Positions 56,937 through 64,000 of a stretch of 64,000 bases of DNA are shown piece by piece. Location of the stretch: the NCBI GenBank assembly GCA_016715505.1, contig JADJZY010000005.1:124001-188000 (forward strand), given 5' to 3'. The stretch comes from Bacteroidota bacterium. Its GTDB lineage: Bacteria > Bacteroidota > Bacteroidia > Chitinophagales > Chitinophagaceae. Each line of letters begins with the position of its first letter. Within the stretch, counting starts at the first letter, position 1. The notes beneath the pieces are model-generated. The model worked only from the letters and a program-made list of their open reading frames with translations, did no database searches and was not told the origin of the DNA. A program made the position numbers and the translations under genes.

Positions 56937-58928
56937 ATGATGATGCGGAATAGTAAAAATATCAGTCAGGCTTTAGTACCTTCGTTTGCAGTGGGACAAT
57001 TGGAAATATTGAAGTCATTAACCCCACGAAGGTTATTACGGGGAAAGTTCGTTTCGAAATGGATCGTGCTCCTGATTGATTTATGCCTCATTGCTACCTC
57101 TCTTTTAATTGCATATACCTTACAAACTAAACTAGCTGTTTATGCGCTGAGTTTTATTGATTATTACAAGGCCTTGATTGGGGTGCTGATTTTTTCACTC
57201 ATTGGTCATCTTATTTTTCGCCCCCATGAGGGTATTATCCGGCATACCGGGATTTATGATATCAAGGTTCTGTTTTTCGCCCGCAGTTTATCTCTGGTGT
57301 TGAATCTTACCTTCATTGGATTTGTAGCGCCTCGTTTACATTGGGATGCCTATGCTGTTCCCTTTAATGTGGCAGCCATTCATTACTTCCTAAGCCTTTA
57401 TTTATTGATTCAATTCCGTTTGGGAATACGGTTTATTTTTAATCAGGGTAAACGGGCCAGACGAAAACCAAAAATCATCATTTACGGTTCCGGTGAGTCG
57501 GGCCGATTAACATATGATGCGGTTTCTCCTTTTTATGATGTCACGGCTTTTTTAGATGATAACTCCAGCCTTAAAGGGAAAATTCTCAAAGGCATCAAGA
57601 TTTTGAATTTCGATACGGATATGGATACCTTGGTTGAAAAATATGATATCAGCCAATTGATTATTTCCATCCAAAATATTTCGAGTTACAAGAAGCGTGA
57701 AATAATCGATAAATGTTTGAAGTATAAGGTAGAGGTAAAAGTTGTGCCTCCGATTGACCATTGGTTAAATGGACAACTCACAACTGCCCAAATTAAAAAC
57801 GTAAAGATTGAAGAACTTCTTGGTCGGGATGTGATCACCCTGAATAAAGATATCATTGCATCAGAAGTCAACGGAAAACATATTTTGGTAACCGGTGCTG
57901 CCGGTAGTATTGGTTCTGAATTAGTCCGTCAGATTCTGAAATTTAGTCCGGCCCACGTGATTTTACTCGATCAGGCGGAAACACCCTTGCACAATCTGGA
58001 ATTGGAAATTCGTAAGCAGGTCAATGATAAAAATATTCAATGCACTGCACTACTCGCTGATATTCGCGATCAGGTATTGCTTAGAAAAGTTTTTACTGAT
58101 CATCCTATTGAAATTATTTTTCATGCTGCTGCTTATAAGCATGTGCCCGCTATCGAATTAAATCCTTTGCAAGCCCTTCAGGTCAATATTCTGGGCACCC
58201 GAAATGTTGCCGATTTAGCGGATGAATTCAGGGTGCAAAAAATGGTCTTTATCTCTACAGATAAGGCCGTAAATCCCACTAATGTGATGGGTGCTACCAA
58301 AAGGGTGGCCGAAATGTATGTTCAGAGCAAGAATAAAATTTCTCAAACAGCTTATATCACAACCCGTTTCGGAAATGTACTAGGTTCCAATGGCTCGGTA
58401 ATTCCTCTGTTTAAAAGGCAAATTGAGCAAGGAGGACCCATAACGGTCACACATCCTGATGTAACCCGATATTTTATGACAATTCCCGAAGCCTGTCAAT
58501 TGGTTCTGGATGCCGGAGTCATGGGTAAAGGCGGAGAGATTTTTGTGTTCGATATGGGTGATTCAGTCAAGATTGTTGATTTGGCTGAAAAAATGATCCA
58601 ATTGTCCGGATTAACGCCTGGTAAGGATATCAAAATTGAATTCACCGGATTACGTCCTGGGGAAAAACTTTATGAGGAATTGCTCAACGATCAGGAATCC
58701 ATTTTGCCGACTCACCATGATAAAATCATGATCGCACGTGTGATTGAGTATGAATACACAAAAATTAGTCAGTCTATCCATGAAATGGAACAAAAAGGCC
58801 GCTCATCGCCTGATAATCACGAAATGGTATTGATGCTCAAAGCCCTCGTTCCTGAATATATCAGTCAGAACTCACCTTACGATCATTTAGTGGCAGATTT
58901 GAAAATGGCTCCGGCGCTTGCCCGATAA
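56937..58928 (+). CDS. WbpM-type UDP-GlcNAc 4,6-dehydratase
   Basis: A 663-residue membrane protein of the WbpM/CapD family. Four transmembrane helices occupy about residues 40-165. A first Rossmann domain (IIYGSGESGRL, about 179-189) follows. The catalytic SDR domain begins with VTGAAGSIGSELVRQI (about 317-332) and has STDKAVNPTNVMGATKR (about 439-455) as the active site, with Met in place of Tyr. It makes UDP-4-keto-6-deoxyGlcNAc for QuiNAc, FucNAc or bacillosamine. It comes 11 bp after the acetyltransferase and is the last gene before a 168-bp gap. Confidence 0.92.
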   Translation: MMMRNSKNISQALVPSFAVGQLEILKSLTPRRLLRGKFVSKWIVLLIDLCLIATSLLIAYTLQTKLAVYALSFIDYYKALIGVLIFSLIGHLIFRPHEGIIRHTGIYDIKVLFFARSLSLVLNLTFIGFVAPRLHWDAYAVPFNVAAIHYFLSLYLLIQFRLGIRFIFNQGKRARRKPKIIIYGSGESGRLTYDAVSPFYDVTAFLDDNSSLKGKILKGIKILNFDTDMDTLVEKYDISQLIISIQNISSYKKREIIDKCLKYKVEVKVVPPIDHWLNGQLTTAQIKNVKIEELLGRDVITLNKDIIASEVNGKHILVTGAAGSIGSELVRQILKFSPAHVILLDQAETPLHNLELEIRKQVNDKNIQCTALLADIRDQVLLRKVFTDHPIEIIFHAAAYKHVPAIELNPLQALQVNILGTRNVADLADEFRVQKMVFISTDKAVNPTNVMGATKRVAEMYVQSKNKISQTAYITTRFGNVLGSNGSVIPLFKRQIEQGGPITVTHPDVTRYFMTIPEACQLVLDAGVMGKGGEIFVFDMGDSVKIVDLAEKMIQLSGLTPGKDIKIEFTGLRPGEKLYEELLNDQESILPTHHDKIMIARVIEYEYTKISQSIHEMEQKGRSSPDNHEMVLMLKALVPEYISQNSPYDHLVADLKMAPALAR

Positions 58929-59096
58929 ACCAAGGCTGCAAAGGAAGGGTTAAAAAGGCCTGCAAGTGCTCCTTAACATAGGTTGAACAAACAAATTGCA
59001 GTAACTTGCCCCACCTTTCCGAAATCAGGTATTTTGGCCTAAAAGTGATGCCTGCACAGCAAGAAAGTTACAGATAACCCAGACCATATTTTATAT

Positions 59097-59870
59097 ATGA
59101 AAAAGTACTTATTTCCCTCTTTTACAATCACTTTAAGCGTGTTTCTTTATTCGATGTTCAGTTCCTGTATACCGCGTAAAGATTATGTGTATTTCCAAAA
59201 GGCTTCCATGCCTGATTCGATGCGTAAAAATTGATTCGATTTTTATCAACCAGCCGTATTGCGCACCGATGATCAGATTTCGATTTTCGTTTCTGCGCTG
59301 AATCCGGAAGCGGTTAAGCCATTTAACTTAAATCAAACAACCAATCAGTCAGCTTCCAATTACCTCATTGATGCCGATGGTATGATTGAATTCCCGGTTT
59401 TAGGACGTGTTGAGGTAGCCGGTTTAACAACGGTTGAAGCCACAGAAATGTTGAAAAAAAGGTTGCTACAATATATCAACAACCCGATCGTGAATGTGCG
59501 GCTCACCAATTTTAAATTCACCATTCTGGGTGAAGTACGTGCTCCTGGCGTTTATACGGTGAATCAAGAACGACTCACCTTACCAGAAGCGATTGGTATG
59601 GCGCGTGATCTCGATATCATGGGTATTTATAAAAATGTTCGGGTGATTCGTGAAGAAAATGGTATTCGAACAGAAACCCATGTCAATTTTACTTCCGACA
59701 GTATTTTTCATTCACCGGTATATTATGTCCGACAAAACGATTTGATTTACATTGAACCCCATAACCGAAAAATTAACCGAACCACGGATAATTTGCGTTA
59801 CTGGACAGTTACCATGTCTACCACCTCGTTTCTGATCAATATGTACTTTATCCTAACCCGCAATAACTAA
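59097..59870 (+). CDS. wza: Polysaccharide export lipoprotein (Wza-like), one in-frame stop
   Basis: The ATG at 59097 starts a lipoprotein signal (lipobox-like SSC, Cys at about 24). The frame continues to 59870 for 257 residues except for a TGA at 59232-59234 (RKN-stop-FDFYQP). Downstream parts are clear: the Poly_export domain (RTDDQISIFV, then YLIDADGMIEFPVLG) and an SLBB segment (ILGEVRAPGVYTVNQERLT), then a C-terminal hydrophobic helix. It forms the outer-membrane polysaccharide channel or its partner. The stop may be a sequencing error. It is 4 bp before the Wzc-type kinase. Confidence 0.82.
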
Positions 59871-59874
59871 TTTC

Positions 59875-62337
59875 ATGCAGTCTGAAAAACAGGAATTTCA
59901 AGTCAACGATAGTAATCAGGACAGTACCGTTTCGTCGTTTAATATCAAATTTGTCATTGGTATTTTACTGCAACATTGGATTTGGTTTTTACTGAGTCTG
60001 GTTATCTGTTTCCTGATCGCTTTTGTATACCTGCGCTACCAAAATCCCATTTTTGAGATGGAGGCTACCGTGCTTGTGCATGACGATAAGCAGGGTGGCA
60101 CTGAGTTATCGGCCCTACAACAGTTGGGTTTGGTAAAAGGGTCTGTTTCAACTTTATCCAATGAACTGGAAATTTATAAATCAAGATTCTTAATGACCCG
60201 TGTTGTTCGTGAATTGGATTTGCAGGTTTCGTATTTTACAAAAGGCAATGTGATTGATCGCGAGGTTTATAAATCCCGACCTTTTAAAGTGATTTTTTTA
60301 ACCAAGCCTGAATTGTTCCGACGGATGTCCGGTTCGATGTCGATTACCATCAAGTCACCCAATTCATTTGAAATTAAAGACAAAATTTTTGAAGGCGAAA
60401 AACTTTTTGGAGATACGGTCAAAACGAGTTTGGGATGGATCACCCTCAAGCCTGAATTAAAACAAATAAAACCCTGGTTGAATCGGGAAATCAAGGTGAA
60501 AATATCACCGGAGAAATCAGCCGTGAATCGATATCTCAGTTCATTGGCTTTAAAGCCTATCAACAAATCTTCGAACGTGGTATTGATGACCTTGCGGGAT
60601 CGGGATATCGCCAAAGGTCAGGACGTACTCAATAACCTCATCAAACAACGAAATGAAGATGCGATTGAAGACAAGAACTTAATATCCAGAAATACATCCG
60701 ATTTTATCAATGAGCGCTTGGCTTATATCACCTCTGAATTGGCTGATGTAGAAGGTCAGGAACAAGGCTTTAAACAAAGCCATAATATTGTTGACCTGGA
60801 AGCACAGGCGCGGATGAGTATGGAAACTGACAGACAGGTTGACCAAAAACTGTCTGAAATGAATACCCAATTCAAGCTGGCAGAATATGTTTACAATTAC
60901 GTACTATCTCACAATAACAATACAGATCTGATTCCTGCGAATTTGGGTTTACAAGATGCAGCAAGTGCCGGTTATATTTCGACTATCAATCAATTGATTT
61001 TGGAAAGAAATAAATTGATGAAATCATCTACGGTGGAGAATCCAATCATTGAAGGTATTGATGATCAAATAGGTTCACTTCGTCAGAATCTGATAGAAAG
61101 TATCACCAATTTTAAAAGCACCATGAATATTCGCAAAAGCGATTTGTCTAGTTACGGATCAGGCTTTGCGTCTAAAATGGCTTCTGTGCCGAGTGAAACA
61201 CGTCAATCACGTTCCATTGAGCGACAAAAACAAATCAAAGAACAATTGTATTTGTACCTGTTACAAAAAAGAGAGGAAACAAACATCTCATTGGCCGCTA
61301 CCGTAGCCAGTGTAAAAGTGATTGATGAAGCATATAGTAACGGGATCGTGGTATCGCCGGATAAGAAAAATATTTACACTGCTGCTTTTGTATTGGGATT
61401 GTTTTTTCCGTCGATTTTGATTTATCTGAAACAGTTGCTCGATACCAAAGTTCATGGTAAACGTGATTTGGAAAAACTCAATATTCCATTCATCGGGGAT
61501 ATTCCGAAAACAGATGATGAACAGAAATTGGTAATCACCAAAGGTCAAAACAGCAATATTGCTGAGTCCTTCAGATTATTGCGAACCAACCTCGAATTTT
61601 TACTGTCCAAACATGTTAAAGATGCCAAGGTGATATTTGTAACATCCACTTTGGCCAAGGAGGGTAAATCCTTTGTGGCCTTGAATTTGGCCTCTACCAT
61701 AAGTTTGACCGGTAAAAAGGTACTCCTGGTGGGGATGGACTTACGCGCTCCTAAAATTTTGGAATATATTAGTTTGGAAGAACGAAAAGGGATTTCTAAT
61801 TATGTATCCGAACAGGATTTAAACCTGAGCGATTTGATCCTTAAGAAACCTTTGAAAGAAAATATTGATTTCCTTCCATCCGGTGATATCCCGCCAAATC
61901 CGGCCGAATTGTTGATGCATCCTCGGGTAGAGCAAATGTTCGCAGAGATTAGTCAGATGTACGATTACATTATTGTGGATACAGCTCCGGTCGGACTGGT
62001 GACTGATACTCTCTTGATTAGTCAGTATGCGGATTCGTTTATTTATGTGGTACGAACCCATGTGCTCGACAAACGATTGTTGCATATACCTCATGCGATG
62101 TATCTCGACAAACGTTTACCAAACATGGCCGTATTACTCAATGGTTCTGAAAGTAAAAAAGGCTACGGCTATGGTTATGGCTATGGTTACGGTTATGGCT
62201 ACGGCTATGGTTACGGCTACGGATATGGAAAAGGTGCTTACGGCTATGGTTATGGGTATGGTTACGGAAAAGAAGAGGAGCCGAAAACCAAAGTCGAAAA
62301 ATTCAAGGCTTGGTTAAAGGACCTACGAAAAAAATAA
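59875..62337 (+). CDS. wzc: Wzc-type polysaccharide co-polymerase and tyrosine kinase with Gly-Tyr tail
   Basis: An 820-residue inner-membrane protein. Helix 1 (about 26-53) and helix 2 (about 500-518) flank a periplasmic Wzz-like domain with a coiled-coil stretch. The cytoplasmic BY-kinase has Walker A (TLAKEGKSFVALNLAS, about 592-607), Walker A' (LLVGMDLRAP, about 617-626) and Walker B (YIIVDTAPVG, about 698-707). Residues 763-799 form a repeat of Gly-Tyr pairs (11, then 4 more, broken by GKGA) followed by a Lys/Glu-rich end. Tyrosine-rich tails of this enzyme class are autophosphorylated to control chain length and export. Confidence 0.93.
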   Translation: MQSEKQEFQVNDSNQDSTVSSFNIKFVIGILLQHWIWFLLSLVICFLIAFVYLRYQNPIFEMEATVLVHDDKQGGTELSALQQLGLVKGSVSTLSNELEIYKSRFLMTRVVRELDLQVSYFTKGNVIDREVYKSRPFKVIFLTKPELFRRMSGSMSITIKSPNSFEIKDKIFEGEKLFGDTVKTSLGWITLKPELKQIKPWLNREIKVKISPEKSAVNRYLSSLALKPINKSSNVVLMTLRDRDIAKGQDVLNNLIKQRNEDAIEDKNLISRNTSDFINERLAYITSELADVEGQEQGFKQSHNIVDLEAQARMSMETDRQVDQKLSEMNTQFKLAEYVYNYVLSHNNNTDLIPANLGLQDAASAGYISTINQLILERNKLMKSSTVENPIIEGIDDQIGSLRQNLIESITNFKSTMNIRKSDLSSYGSGFASKMASVPSETRQSRSIERQKQIKEQLYLYLLQKREETNISLAATVASVKVIDEAYSNGIVVSPDKKNIYTAAFVLGLFFPSILIYLKQLLDTKVHGKRDLEKLNIPFIGDIPKTDDEQKLVITKGQNSNIAESFRLLRTNLEFLLSKHVKDAKVIFVTSTLAKEGKSFVALNLASTISLTGKKVLLVGMDLRAPKILEYISLEERKGISNYVSEQDLNLSDLILKKPLKENIDFLPSGDIPPNPAELLMHPRVEQMFAEISQMYDYIIVDTAPVGLVTDTLLISQYADSFIYVVRTHVLDKRLLHIPHAMYLDKRLPNMAVLLNGSESKKGYGYGYGYGYGYGYGYGYGYGYGKGAYGYGYGYGYGKEEEPKTKVEKFKAWLKDLRKK
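62161..62265 (+). repeat. Hexanucleotide repeat coding for Gly-Tyr pairs
   Basis: Eleven tandem GGN-TAY units (62161-62226) are followed by an interruption of five codons ending in Tyr (62227-62241) and four more units (62242-62265), in frame at the 3' end of wzc. The codons vary at their third base. The unit is six bases, so copy-number change would keep the frame and alter only the number of tyrosines. Confidence 0.85.
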
Positions 62338-62376
62338 TTTGAATGCGCTAGGCATGCTTTGAATCAAGCTGATGCT

Positions 62377-62453
62377 GCGGCAAGGATAGAAACGGAAAGC
62401 CCGGATACCGCGATAGCGGGAGAGGACTTGCAGTGGATAGCCTGCCCGGCCGC
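62377..62453 (+). ncRNA. Candidate structured RNA element
   Basis: GCGGC at 62377-62381 can pair with GCCGC at 62449-62453, enclosing a short hairpin CCGC-GATA-GCGG (62408-62419) and purine-rich single-stranded parts such as AAGGATAG and GGAAAGCCC. The element is much richer in G+C than its surroundings and lies 31 bp upstream of a terminator. Similar GC-rich intergenic sequences seem familiar to me from other Bacteroidota genomes, but I cannot name a family, so this is a moderate guess. The strand is assumed from the terminator. Confidence 0.35.
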
Positions 62454-62484
62454 CCAAATAAGTTTTCTCTTCAAGAATAAACTG

Positions 62485-62513
62485 AAACGCTCCTGAAAAG
62501 GGGCGTTTTTGTT
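62485..62513 (+). terminator. Intrinsic terminator
   Basis: A nine-base-pair stem (AAACGCTCC with GGGGCGTTT, one T-G pair) around a TGAAAA loop, followed by TTGTTT. It probably ends the wza-wzc transcript or the candidate RNA upstream. Confidence 0.8.
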
Positions 62514-62659
62514 TAGATGAAAAAGGGAGCAATCGCCTCAAATAGGCCTTTGGAAAAAATGTAAAAAATTTGTTAGCATCGAAATTCAATCCTATATTGG
62601 TGCATTAAAAGCTGGGTGAAATTGCAAGGTGCCCGGCATACAAAATAAAAAAAAGCGAA

Positions 62660-64000
62660 ATGAAAATTTTAGAGATTAAGGTCATGAAGGGGCCGAATTA
62701 CTGGAGTGTGCGCCGGCATAAATTGGTGGTGATGTTATTGGATTTGGAAGATTTGGAACAAAAGCCTACTGATAAAATTCCGGGTTTTTTGGAGCGCATT
62801 AAAAATATGTTTCCGACCATGTTCAGTCATCGTTGCAGCGAAGGCGTAGAAGGCGGATTTTTTACCCGGGTTGAAGAAGGCACCTGGATGGGACATGTGA
62901 TTGAACATATTGCGCTCGAGTTACAAACCCTCGCCGGCATGGAAACCGGATTTGGACGTACACGGAGCACCAGTAAAGAAGGGGTGTATCATGTGGTGTT
63001 TTCTTACATCGAAGAAGAGGTAGGAAAAGCAACAGCTACAGCATCTGTTGAAATTGCCCGTCGTTTGGTGGAAGGAGAAGATTTTGACATCAATGGATTT
63101 ATACAGGAGTTGCGCGAAATCAGAGAAAAAGTACGCTTAGGGCCTAGCACGGGCTCTATCGTTACCGAAGCGATTCATCGAGGAATACCCTGGATTCGAT
63201 TAAATAAAAATTCACTGGTGCAGTTGGGATACGGAATGAATCAACGTCGTATTCAGGCTACTGTTGCAAGTACAACCAGCAATATTGCCGTTGAAATTGC
63301 CTGCGATAAAGAGGATACTAAAAATCTTTTGGAAGCTGCTGAAGTGCCTGTTCCAAGAGGACGAATCATTTATACCGAAGAAGAACTGGAAGCAGCCATT
63401 AAACGAATTGGTTACCCGGTGGTACTAAAACCTATTAACGGAAATCATGGACGAGGAGCCACCACAAATATCAAAGATTGGGGCAGTGCTCAACTCGCTT
63501 TTGAAATTGCCAAAAAACATTCGAGAGCCATTATCTGTGAGAAATTTATAACCGGATACGATTTTCGTTTGTTGGTGATTAACTACAAATTTATTTGTGC
63601 CGCCCGACGCACTCCGGCTTGTGTAACGGGAGATGGGAAAAGCACTTTACAACAATTAATTGATGCCGTGAATGCGGATCCAAGAAGGGGCTACGGACAT
63701 GAAAAAGTGCTGACTCAAATGAAAGGAGATGCGGTCACCGAAAAAATATTGGCAGATAAAGAATTGACATTGGATAGCATTATCCCAAAAGGGGAGGAGT
63801 TGATGTTAAAACCGACCGCGAATTTGAGTACCGGAGGAACTTCTACGGATGTCACCGATTTTGTACATCCCAATAATATATTTCTGGCCGAAAGAATCGC
63901 CCGAATCATTGGACTGGATATTTGCGGAATTGATATTATGGCACCGGACTTATCGACCCCGCTCGAAGAAAACGGAGGTGCTGTGTTGGAAGTGAATGCT
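62660..64000 (+). CDS. cphA: Cyanophycin synthetase, 5' part
   Basis: The ATG at 62660 (MKILEIKVMKGPNYWSVRRH) opens a frame that runs past the end of the window, 447 codons so far. The N-terminal domain (about 1-160; GHVIEHIALELQTLAG) leads into an ATP-grasp domain with YPVVLKPINGNHGRGATTNI (about 252-271), ICEKFITGYDFRLLV (about 292-306) and GLDICGIDIMAPD (about 422-434). The full enzyme normally also has a Mur-ligase-like half, not in view. It polymerises Asp and Arg into the storage peptide cyanophycin. It is unrelated to the polysaccharide genes and lies beyond the terminator. Confidence 0.93.
   Translation, partial: MKILEIKVMKGPNYWSVRRHKLVVMLLDLEDLEQKPTDKIPGFLERIKNMFPTMFSHRCSEGVEGGFFTRVEEGTWMGHVIEHIALELQTLAGMETGFGRTRSTSKEGVYHVVFSYIEEEVGKATATASVEIARRLVEGEDFDINGFIQELREIREKVRLGPSTGSIVTEAIHRGIPWIRLNKNSLVQLGYGMNQRRIQATVASTTSNIAVEIACDKEDTKNLLEAAEVPVPRGRIIYTEEELEAAIKRIGYPVVLKPINGNHGRGATTNIKDWGSAQLAFEIAKKHSRAIICEKFITGYDFRLLVINYKFICAARRTPACVTGDGKSTLQQLIDAVNADPRRGYGHEKVLTQMKGDAVTEKILADKELTLDSIIPKGEELMLKPTANLSTGGTSTDVTDFVHPNNIFLAERIARIIGLDICGIDIMAPDLSTPLEENGGAVLEVNA

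Larger units (their letters stand above)
62338..62659. other. Intergenic gap after the polysaccharide locus
   Basis: These 322 bases contain a GC-rich structured element, a strong intrinsic terminator and an A-rich stretch before cphA. An open frame on the minus strand (62323-62589) covers the element but shows no coding signs. Confidence 0.5.

Noticed and set aside
62161..62265. Repeat region as a CRISPR array
   Set aside because: The unit is six bases, in frame within wzc and without spacers, so it is a coding microsatellite.
62323..62589. Minus-strand 88-residue open frame after wzc
   Set aside because: It lies over the paired GC-rich element and the terminator, which better explain the sequence. 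No protein motif is present.

Overview
The window looks like a chromosome segment of a Bacteroidota bacterium, probably near Chitinophagales or Saprospirales. The evidence is two secreted proteins with type IX secretion (T9SS) C-terminal sorting domains, delta-60 repeats, a UpxY/RfaH-like NusG paralogue heading a polysaccharide locus, TAnnTTTG-type promoter matches, and an A+T-leaning genome with TTG/GTG starts. This is judged from sequence features only; no search was run.

Positions 1-18.8 kb are a mosaic of ordinary genes. They include the end of an ECF sigma factor and a membrane-anchored partner, a delta-60-repeat T9SS cargo protein, a DUF1801 protein, a secreted metzincin protease, a GNAT acetyltransferase, asnS, an M16 peptidase, a long purF, an EGF-like lipoprotein, a four-helix membrane protein, a TPR protein, a fumarylacetoacetase-family hydrolase with a flavin reductase, ligA, a DUF1761 protein and a small HAD hydrolase.

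Positions 19-62.3 kb are one very large surface-polysaccharide locus, about 40 genes on the + strand, mostly overlapping or less than 15 bp apart. In order it holds: a UpxY-like antiterminator; an unusual six-gene cassette (HpcH/HpaI aldolase, KdsB-like CMP-transferase, 2-hydroxyacid dehydrogenase, NAD epimerase, 6-phosphogluconolactonase-like protein, HAD phosphatase) that could make and activate a 3-deoxy-ulosonic acid; two FdtA-like ketoisomerases; a Wzm/Wzt ABC exporter; a legionaminic-acid-type set (LegB, LegC, NeuD/LegH-like, PtmE-like, NeuA/LegF-like) that lacks the expected NeuC and NeuB genes; a dozen or more glycosyltransferases, including a fused double GT4 and a WbsX protein; an FdtC/FdtB-like pair; an O-antigen ligase/polymerase; a CapK/PaaK-like ligase; WecB; and a WbpV/WbpL/WbpM-like initiation group. 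It ends with Wza and a Wzc-type tyrosine kinase carrying a Gly-Tyr repeat tail.

Positions 62.3-64 kb hold a structured intergenic element with a strong terminator, then the first 447 codons of cyanophycin synthetase, which runs off the window.

Eight genes are broken by nine apparent one-base losses, mostly in short A or G runs and including essential asnS and purF. Three more carry an in-frame stop. The pattern points to consensus errors in the assembly more than to real gene decay. For these I give the full span of the restored gene.
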